Source of the DNA: Patescibacteria group bacterium
GTDB lineage: Bacteria; Patescibacteriota; Dojkabacteria; SC72; T1SED10-24
DNA length: 5,170 nt
NCBI GenBank assembly: GCA_007136035.1
Contig: SLHS01000036.1
Coordinates: forward strand, 1 to 5,170
Direction: 5' to 3'
The translations under genes were made by a program, and so were the position numbers. The notes under the pieces were generated by a model. That model made no database searches, had not been told where the DNA came from, and saw only the letters and a program-made list of their open reading frames with translations. Of this stretch, positions 1 to 4,613 are shown piece by piece. How positions within the stretch are numbered: position 1 is the first letter of the stretch; each line of letters begins with the position of its first letter.

Positions 1-693
1 GATATAGAAAAAAGAAAAAAATTCGAAAAAAAAATAGGACTCGAATTTAAAAATAAAGAACTACTAAAAAGGAGCCTTACTCATAGGTCTTTTCTTAATG
101 AAAACGACAATGAAGATTTAAAAAGCAACGAAAGACTCGAATTTCTAGGAGATGCTGTTTTAGAGTTGGTAGTATCAGAATTTCTCTTTCACGAATATCC
201 TGACAGACCCGAAGGCGAACTAACAAGTTTCAGAGCTGCTGTAGTTAGAACAGATAATTTGGCAAAAATTTCTAGAAAGCTTGGCTTTGGTGAATTTTTA
301 CTTATGTCTAAAGGCGAAGAAATGACAGGAGGTAGAGAAAAGGAATATCTATTGGCAAATACTTTTGAAGCAGTAGTAGGTGCACTATATTTAGACCAAG
401 GATATGAACCAGTAAAAAAATTTCTAACAACACACTTAGTCCCACAAATAGCTACAGTCGTTAAATACAGACTGGATATAGATGCAAAAACGAAACTACA
501 AGAAAAAACTCAAAATATTTTTAAAAAAACACCCGTCTACAAAGTAATAAAGGAAAAAGGACCAGACCATGATAAAATTTTTACTGTCGTGGTAAGAATA
601 AATGGAAAAGTATATGGAGAAGGGGAGGGAATTACAAAACAAAAAGCTGAGGATGCTGCTGCTAGCAAGGCACTAAGAAAACTTAACGATTAG
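1..693 (+). CDS. rnc: Ribonuclease III (5' end cut by window edge)
   Basis: Endoribonuclease that cleaves double-stranded RNA, processing rRNA precursors and some mRNAs in the cytoplasm. The frame is open from base 1 and gives 230 residues. There is no in-frame ATG near the left edge, so the true start lies just outside, probably only a few codons away, because the sequence already begins at the usual N-terminal helix. The TTG at 166 lies inside the catalytic domain (Leu56 here) and is not a start. The catalytic domain spans about residues 5-150, with the family signature NERLEFLGD at 43-51, which supplies metal ligands Glu47 and Asp51. The second ligand pair reads LANTFEA (118-124): Glu123 is kept, but the usual Asp is Asn120. 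A double-stranded RNA-binding domain follows at about 161-228, ending in the typical Lys/Ala-rich helix (KQKAEDAAA). Total length is normal. It is the first gene of the rnc-rpsP-khpA block. Identification is very secure. Confidence 0.97.
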   Translation, partial: DIEKRKKFEKKIGLEFKNKELLKRSLTHRSFLNENDNEDLKSNERLEFLGDAVLELVVSEFLFHEYPDRPEGELTSFRAAVVRTDNLAKISRKLGFGEFLLMSKGEEMTGGREKEYLLANTFEAVVGALYLDQGYEPVKKFLTTHLVPQIATVVKYRLDIDAKTKLQEKTQNIFKKTPVYKVIKEKGPDHDKIFTVVVRINGKVYGEGEGITKQKAEDAAASKALRKLND

Positions 694-722
694 TTGAATT
701 AGATTACTTACTCTGATAGAAT
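694..722 (+). promoter_or_regulatory. Candidate extended -10 promoter for rpsP
   Basis: TTGAAT (694-699) and TAGAAT (717-722) are separated by exactly 17 bases, and a TG one base upstream of the -10 (714-715) makes it an extended -10 element. This would place the RNA start near 729, with the rpsP ATG at 731, so the mRNA would have almost no leader. That fits the absence of a properly spaced Shine-Dalgarno; the only purine run, AGG at 726-728, is too close to the start. This is read by eye from consensus and is not proven. Promoter-like matches are common in AT-rich DNA. Confidence 0.5.
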
Positions 723-730
723 CCTAGGTT

Positions 731-1039
731 ATGTTAAAGATAAGACTAAAAAGAATAGGTAAAAAGAAACAGCCGAGTTATCGGTTTGTTGTTGCTGAGT
801 CAACTAGATCCAGAGATAGTAAAACCATTGAGGAGATAGGCTACTATAATCCTATGAAAAAGCCCTCTGCTATAAAGATAAATAAGGACAGAGTGCAACA
901 TTGGATGAAACATGGTGCACAACCAACTGACACAGTAGCTCAAATTTTTGTTAAGGAAAAACTTATTAAGGAAATCAAAAAGGGCTCTAAAAAAAGTAAG
1001 GGAAAAGAAAAGAAGAAACAAAATAAAACTGAAAAATAA
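731..1039 (+). CDS. rpsP: 30S ribosomal protein S16
   Basis: Small-subunit ribosomal protein that binds 16S rRNA in the lower body of the 30S particle and helps its assembly. The 102-residue product starts with the hallmark S16 N-terminus (MLKIRLKRIGKKKQPSYRFV). It continues with the conserved stretch around IEEIGYYNP (33-41) and the helix containing DRVQHWMKHGAQPTDTV (53-69). Residues 80-102 form a Lys-rich tail, probably disordered and contacting RNA, slightly longer than in compact homologues. The ATG at 731 gives exactly the family N-terminus, so the start is secure although no good ribosome binding site precedes it. The gene lies 37 bp after rnc and 72 bp before the KH-domain gene. rpsP next to khpA is a widespread bacterial gene pair. 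Confidence 0.98.
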   Translation: MLKIRLKRIGKKKQPSYRFVVAESTRSRDSKTIEEIGYYNPMKKPSAIKINKDRVQHWMKHGAQPTDTVAQIFVKEKLIKEIKKGSKKSKGKEKKKQNKTEK

Positions 1040-1046
1040 AATCCGT

Positions 1047-1075
1047 TTGACATAGATTCACCTTTACTTTATTCT
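1047..1075 (+). promoter_or_regulatory. Candidate sigma-70 type promoter before the KH-domain gene
   Basis: A perfect TTGACA (1047-1052) is followed after 17 bases by TATTCT (1070-1075), which matches the -10 consensus at four of six positions. The predicted RNA start is near 1082, giving a leader of about 30 nt that contains an 8-bp palindrome, AGATATCT (1084-1091), and no Shine-Dalgarno sequence. This suggests the KH gene can be transcribed separately from rpsP as well as by read-through. Consensus match only. Confidence 0.45.
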
Positions 1076-1111
1076 TTACCTAAAGATATCTAATTTTATT
1101 TCACCATTCAA

Positions 1112-1420
1112 ATGAAGGAGTTGCTAGAATATATTGTCAAATCTATAGTTAACAACCCAGAAGAAGTAGACATTTCCGAAAGAGAAAGCGTTGATTTCCC
1201 AGGACTGACAATACTAACTATAAAAGTTGCCGAAGAGGATGTAGGCATTGTAATAGGGAAAAGAGGGAGAACAATCAATGCCATAAGAGATATCATCTCT
1301 ATAAATGCCATAAGAAGCAAAAAAAGAGTCAGAGTTAATCTCGAAGAGTATAAAAACGAAAACGAAGCTAAGGAAAATTCAGAAAACAAGGAAGACGACA
1401 TACTAAGTGACGAGATATAG
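1112..1420 (+). CDS. khpA: KH-domain RNA-binding protein, KhpA/YlqC family
   Basis: Small single-domain KH protein. In Gram-positive relatives KhpA pairs with KhpB/Jag and binds many RNAs, affecting cell elongation and division; that role is family knowledge and is not shown here. The 102-residue product has an N-terminal helix that matches the family (LEYIVKSIVNNPEEV, 5-19) and the KH core with the RNA-contacting GxxG loop at GKRG (49-52), followed by RTINAIRDI. Residues about 79-102 form an acidic, Glu/Asn-rich tail beyond the usual domain end. The ATG at 1112 fits the family N-terminus. It lacks an upstream Shine-Dalgarno; an AAGGAG lies just inside the coding start (1115-1120), where it cannot serve this ATG. 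Neither rimM nor trmD follows. The stop is one base from the stop of the convergent pilO gene. Confidence 0.93.
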   Translation: MKELLEYIVKSIVNNPEEVDISERESVDFPGLTILTIKVAEEDVGIVIGKRGRTINAIRDIISINAIRSKKRVRVNLEEYKNENEAKENSENKEDDILSDEI

Positions 1421-1421
1421 C

Positions 1422-2120
1422 TTAATCCTCTAACAACCTTTCAACTCTGTCTGCAAATTCAGCCACCATTTCTTCGTCAGCATCATAAGGAGTAAATGGT
1501 ACTAGCGGATTTATTGTTGCTTCCGCTACCTCCCTTTCTTTTGTGTAATATCCAGTTATATCTATTTCCAACCTCCAATTAACATCCCTCTCAACTTCAG
1601 AACCTCTTTTAGTCAGCTCTACCTTATGACCAAAAGATATAACATAAGGTGATACAAGCTGTAATTCATTAAAAAAATCTAAAATATCATTATAATCACC
1701 AGAATAGTCCATCGTTGCACGAACACCTTCAATATCCAAAACTGATTCTATTGTCACAGGCGTATCATGTACTTTTAATTCCCCAAAAGACAAATCTTTT
1801 TCTCGAGATAATGAATTGACATAGTATGCAAATTGAGCTACCTCTAGTCTCCTAGGCAAAACCCTTCTAGCATTAGATAAATCCGATTGCAAAACGGCAA
1901 AATCCAACCCTCTCACAGTCTCTAAATTCCTTTCTAAAATTTCTTGATCTTTTTGAATTTGTTCTATTTCTAAAAGCATTGAATTAGAATTATTAATAGA
2001 AGGGATAAGGACAAAAAAAATAACTAAAACAAAAACAACTCCACTAACTGCTGGAACAAGAAGATCCACCAAAGTAACTTTTTTAGAACCTTTCTTTTTT
2101 TTATCATCTACTTCACTCAT
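1422..2120 (-). CDS. pilO: Type IV pilus inner-membrane platform protein, PilO-like
   Basis: Bitopic membrane protein that, with PilN, forms the alignment subcomplex linking the cytoplasmic PilM/motor parts to the growing pilus. The 232-residue product has a Lys-rich cytoplasmic tail (1-18) and one hydrophobic membrane segment (about 19-40). A likely coiled coil follows (about 46-70), then an extracytoplasmic domain with alternating strands and helices (about 85-195) of the kind seen in PilO/GspM ferredoxin-like folds. The C-terminal tail (about 198-232) is Pro/acid-rich, including NPLVPF at 204-209. Assignment rests mainly on topology and on position after pilM and pilN, because PilO sequences are poorly conserved. 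The start ATG overlaps the pilN stop (TAATG) and has a good AAAGGA ribosome site. No pilP or pilQ follows, as expected for a cell without an outer-membrane secretin. Confidence 0.82.
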   Translation of the reverse strand: MSEVDDKKKKGSKKVTLVDLLVPAVSGVVFVLVIFFVLIPSINNSNSMLLEIEQIQKDQEILERNLETVRGLDFAVLQSDLSNARRVLPRRLEVAQFAYYVNSLSREKDLSFGELKVHDTPVTIESVLDIEGVRATMDYSGDYNDILDFFNELQLVSPYVISFGHKVELTKRGSEVERDVNWRLEIDITGYYTKEREVAEATINPLVPFTPYDADEEMVAEFADRVERLLED

Positions 2121-2737
2121 TATTTCCTTTTATTAAAATATTCCAAATTTAAGACTCCTCCGAAAGAAAATGACAACTCACCATCTTCATCCCGAGGTAT
2201 AGACATACTATCTAATGTTACAGAATTCACCCTGTCATCAATACTCAAAAAATGCCATAATTTTGTAACATCCCTTAAAGTTTCTGCTCTTCCAAAAACT
2301 TCAAAATTAACTCCACTTCTCAATTCTATACTACGAATCTCAGCCAAATTCTCCGAAACTTCTTCCCAAAAATTTAAAACCTCTTTTGAAGAAATAAAAC
2401 CTTCTTGAATATCACTATAGAAAGTATACCTTTCAAGTATTTGATTGCTAGCTCTAACCGTATAATCGTAATCTTCAAAACTATCCCTTAAATCTTCTAA
2501 TTTCGCATTCTCTCTACTTAGAATAACTGTAACGTAACCATTATAACCAACAACACCTAAACTAACTAACACTACAAACAAAACAAATAAAACCACCCTT
2601 ATATCAATACGAAATTTTGCCTGTGTTTCCTTTTCTACTTTTTCTAATTGTGGAGCAATAAGGTTAAACCCATCATGACTCTTGTACAAGGGAACATCTT
2701 TTTCTTCAGATTTTGTTTTAATTTCTTGTTTAGTCAT
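2120..2737 (-). CDS. pilN: Type IV pilus assembly protein, PilN-like
   Basis: Bitopic membrane partner of PilO. Its short cytoplasmic tail docks in PilM, which joins the membrane platform to the cytoplasmic machinery. The 205-residue product has a charged tail with the segment FNLIAPQ at 24-30, which matches the position and pattern of the conserved PilN motif (INLLP type) that binds PilM. One membrane segment lies at about 47-70. A short helical linker (about 74-105) and an extracytoplasmic domain follow. The N-terminal extension of about 23 residues before the motif is longer than in classical PilN, where the motif sits almost at the start. The ATG is four bases after the pilM stop; no strong Shine-Dalgarno is visible, so translation may depend on re-initiation after pilM. 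Sequence identity alone is weak; motif, topology and gene order make the call. Confidence 0.85.
   Translation of the reverse strand: MTKQEIKTKSEEKDVPLYKSHDGFNLIAPQLEKVEKETQAKFRIDIRVVLFVLFVVLVSLGVVGYNGYVTVILSRENAKLEDLRDSFEDYDYTVRASNQILERYTFYSDIQEGFISSKEVLNFWEEVSENLAEIRSIELRSGVNFEVFGRAETLRDVTKLWHFLSIDDRVNSVTLDSMSIPRDEDGELSFSFGGVLNLEYFNKRK
2121..2130 (-). promoter_or_regulatory. Shine-Dalgarno of pilO with TAATG stop/start overlap
   Basis: On the minus strand AAAGGA (2130-2125) lies four bases before the pilO ATG (2120-2118). The A of that ATG is the last base of the pilN TAA stop (2122-2120). This is the clearest ribosome binding site in the pilMNO run. It implies translational coupling of PilN and PilO, two proteins thought to work as partners in similar amounts. 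Confidence 0.7.
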
Positions 2738-2741
2738 TTTT

Positions 2742-3770
2742 TTAAAATTCTTTTAGAGCAAGACCTATTGCAACAGCAAAATTAGGCTTGTTTTTAGCAA
2801 CAATGGGTTCAAGCTTTTTGGGGACATCAATATTAATCCAAGGATCCCCAACCCTCGCATTAATACCAAACGTCGTTTGAATGTACTCAGGCAAACCTGG
2901 CAATAAAGCACCTTCACCTGCCAAAAAGAAATCCCTTGGAGGAGGAGTTAGGGTAGTTGTTTTATAAAATTCAATCCCTCTTTGCACCTCAACAAGCATG
3001 GCATCTAATATTGGCTTTAAAGAATTATATATTTTATTTTCTAAAATATTTGGTGTAACCCCATAATTTCTTTTATACTGTTCTGCTTGGGCATACTCAA
3101 AACCAAACTGATTCACCAAAGCCTGGGTCATAGAGTCTGAACCAATAGCAATACTTTGGGAAAAAATCATTCTACCATCATACATAACACTAACATCCGT
3201 AGTCTTAGAACCAAAATCCAAAGCCACCATATGTTTTATATTGGTTGATCTATAAATAGCTCTACCAATAGCTATAGATTCTGTTTCTATAGCTAAGGGC
3301 TCGAGACCTGCTTGTCCAACAATATTTAAATATAAATCTATAGTTTTTCTTGGCGCTGCCACCAAAAGAATATTATAAGAATTTTTGATCTCATCAAAAC
3401 CCAAAACGACATAACTCATCTGAACTTCTTCTATAGGTATAGGTATATACTGTTTTGCCTTGAAAAATACTGCCGTTTCTAATTCATTTTCCTTCAAACC
3501 TGGAAGAGTTATATATCTAGTAAAAACAGCTGATTCTGGTATTGCCAAAACAACTTTTTTATTTCGTATACCAGCACCTCGGTATAAAGATTTTAAAGCA
3601 CCAGATAACTTCTTTTGGTTTCCTTGTTCTTCACTATTTAAAACACCAGCAGGAATTGATTGACTACCAAAAGCAATGAGAGAAGGCTTGGATTTAATAT
3701 TACCCAATTCCACAGCCTTAACAGAATAATTACCAAAATCTATCCCCACATGATCGGGCAGTTTAGACAT
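2742..3770 (-). CDS. pilM: Type IV pilus actin-like ATPase, PilM
   Basis: Cytoplasmic actin/FtsA-like protein that binds nucleotide and the N-terminal tail of PilN, connecting the pilus platform to the motor ATPases. The 342-residue length is typical. Visible nucleotide-fold motifs are phosphate-1 GIDFGNYSVKAVEL (9-22), phosphate-2 LDFGSKTTDVSV (184-195) and the adenosine-type motif FLAGEGALLPGL (282-293). The C-terminus FAVAIGLAL (331-339) is the standard PilM ending. The inserted 1C-type subdomain contains the conserved KAKQYIPIPIEEV stretch (104-116). The ATG at 3770-3768 gives the usual short N-terminus before the first motif and has a weak AGGT upstream (3777-3774). It is the first gene of the tight pilM-pilN-pilO run and is separated by 108 bp from the upstream pilin-like gene, where promoter-like elements lie. 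This is the most secure pilus gene of the window. Confidence 0.97.
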   Translation of the reverse strand: MSKLPDHVGIDFGNYSVKAVELGNIKSKPSLIAFGSQSIPAGVLNSEEQGNQKKLSGALKSLYRGAGIRNKKVVLAIPESAVFTRYITLPGLKENELETAVFFKAKQYIPIPIEEVQMSYVVLGFDEIKNSYNILLVAAPRKTIDLYLNIVGQAGLEPLAIETESIAIGRAIYRSTNIKHMVALDFGSKTTDVSVMYDGRMIFSQSIAIGSDSMTQALVNQFGFEYAQAEQYKRNYGVTPNILENKIYNSLKPILDAMLVEVQRGIEFYKTTTLTPPPRDFFLAGEGALLPGLPEYIQTTFGINARVGDPWINIDVPKKLEPIVAKNKPNFAVAIGLALKEF

Positions 3771-3787
3771 AATACCTAATATACAAA

Positions 3788-3817
3788 ATTATAAACATAG
3801 CGCTAAGAATAAGTTAA
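3788..3817 (-). promoter_or_regulatory. Candidate pilM promoter, proximal
   Basis: A perfect TATAAT (3793-3788) lies 18 bases downstream of TTAACT (3817-3812, four of six matches to the -35 consensus). RNA would start near 3781, leaving a leader of about 11 nt before the pilM ATG with only a weak AGGT ribosome site. Promoter call by consensus only. The 108-bp spacer in an otherwise overlapping gene run supports the idea that transcription restarts here. Confidence 0.45.
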
Positions 3818-3839
3818 CAAAGAAAAAGCATAATGTCAA
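3811..3839 (-). promoter_or_regulatory. Candidate pilM promoter, distal
   Basis: A perfect TTGACA (3839-3834) is followed after 17 bases by TAACTT (3816-3811, three of six matches). The -10 of this element overlaps the -35 of the proximal candidate, so at most one may be used at a time. The weak -10 makes it less convincing than the proximal one, unless an activator helps. Confidence 0.3.
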
Positions 3840-3862
3840 TTGAAACGTCAACTAATATGACA
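3834..3862 (-). repeat. Cluster of three TGAC half-sites upstream of pilM
   Basis: Read on the minus strand, TGTCA (3862-3858) is followed by TTGAC (3851-3847) and a second TTGAC (3839-3835). The two direct copies are spaced 12 bp start to start. The first element is the inverted form, so TGTCA (3862-3858) and TGACA (3838-3834) form a perfect 5-bp inverted repeat. The cluster overlaps the distal -35 element, where a regulator could act. It could equally be chance in AT-rich DNA. No intrinsic terminator (GC-rich stem plus T run) is visible for the upstream pilin gene in this spacer. Confidence 0.3.
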
Positions 3863-3878
3863 AATTATTGTAAAATTT

Positions 3879-4613
3879 TTACCAATGAAACAATTGTCTT
3901 GTTTGAACAACGAAAGATTTCCTATAGGTAGGGCTACCATCAGGACTACGATAATTCGACATCCCTCCAACACCCCAACGAGGTTGCATATCAACATCTA
4001 TAGAATAATAAACATTCGTTGTTGTAGTATCTCTTGTGACTCTTAAACCATCAATATATACAAGATTTGAATTTAAAACTGCGAAATTCTTTCTAAAATC
4101 CTGCCCTGATGGATTGAAACATTCGTTTGGTTCATATTCATCAGAAGCAAATAAACTTCCAGGAAATCTTACAACACTACGAACTATATACCCCCTATCA
4201 CCATCCTCAAAAAATCCCAAACAAACAATTTTATCAGTTACAGCGACACTAGGGCGAAAATGTATCTCCGTAGCATAAAAATCCAATTCACTTTCATCAT
4301 ACTCCACAAAATCACCACTCATACTTTCTACTTGATAATTTTCACCAAAACTAATACTAGGAGAAGAGCGATGATATAGCCTAAAATTGTCAGAACTAGA
4401 ATTTCTTATATATTTTCTAAAAACTTCAGCTAGATATTCTCCTTCCTCCCTAACTAACATTCTTGATGAAACAGTGTTTGACGTTTTAATCATAGTGTTC
4501 AAAACATTCCCTATAGCCAAAAAAACTATGATTAGCACAATCATAACAATAAGCATTTCTACTATAGTAAAACCTTCATACTTTTTAATTTTCTGCAAAT
4601 TTTTACTCTTCAC
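3879..4613 (-). CDS. Type IV prepilin-like protein (PilW/GspJ-like minor pilin)
   Basis: A 244-residue prepilin. The N-terminal leader of 14 residues is Lys-rich and ends in KKYEG; cleavage would fall between Gly14 and Phe15. The mature N-terminus FTIVEMLIVMIV has the conserved Glu at +5 (Glu19) and a hydrophobic helix to about residue 40. The globular part (about 55-244) is rich in strands and aromatics and has just two cysteines (131, 165), which may form a disulfide outside the cell. The size and long globular domain resemble minor pilins of the PilW/GspJ kind, but no diagnostic motif fixes the subfamily. The start is GTG: an in-frame TGA lies five codons upstream, no other start lies before the cleavage site, and GAGGG sits nine bases ahead. 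It overlaps the preceding pilin-like gene by 11 bp, so the two are almost certainly cotranscribed. Confidence 0.85.
   Translation of the reverse strand: MKSKNLQKIKKYEGFTIVEMLIVMIVLIIVFLAIGNVLNTMIKTSNTVSSRMLVREEGEYLAEVFRKYIRNSSSDNFRLYHRSSPSISFGENYQVESMSGDFVEYDESELDFYATEIHFRPSVAVTDKIVCLGFFEDGDRGYIVRSVVRFPGSLFASDEYEPNECFNPSGQDFRKNFAVLNSNLVYIDGLRVTRDTTTTNVYYSIDVDMQPRWGVGGMSNYRSPDGSPTYRKSFVVQTRQLFHW

Noticed and set aside
166..693. RNase III starting at the TTG at 166
   Set aside because: The frame is open to base 1 and upstream residues contain the essential NERLEFLGD catalytic motif, so the TTG is an internal leucine codon.
800..1021. Minus-strand ORF of 73 residues opposite rpsP
   Set aside because: Low-complexity Phe/Leu-rich antisense image of the Lys-rich S16 gene, with no family resemblance.
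1108..1401. Minus-strand ORF of 97 residues opposite the KH gene
   Set aside because: Ser/Leu-rich mirror of a well-supported KH-domain gene; its apparent hydrophobicity comes from the antisense of charged codons.
1400..1460. Shared bidirectional terminator at the khpA/pilO junction
   Set aside because: I looked for a GC-rich stem with flanking A/T runs on both strands and saw none; the two stops are one base apart.
3460..3663. Plus-strand ORF of 67 residues inside pilM
   Set aside because: Fully inside a strongly conserved PilM gene on the other strand, with no recognisable motif.
3834..3878. Intrinsic terminator after the second pilin gene
   Set aside because: The only stems are 4-5 bp and AT-rich, without a following T run on the minus strand.
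4036..4278. Plus-strand ORF of 80 residues inside the second pilin gene
   Set aside because: Antisense to a gene with a clear prepilin signal; no ribosome site or family features.
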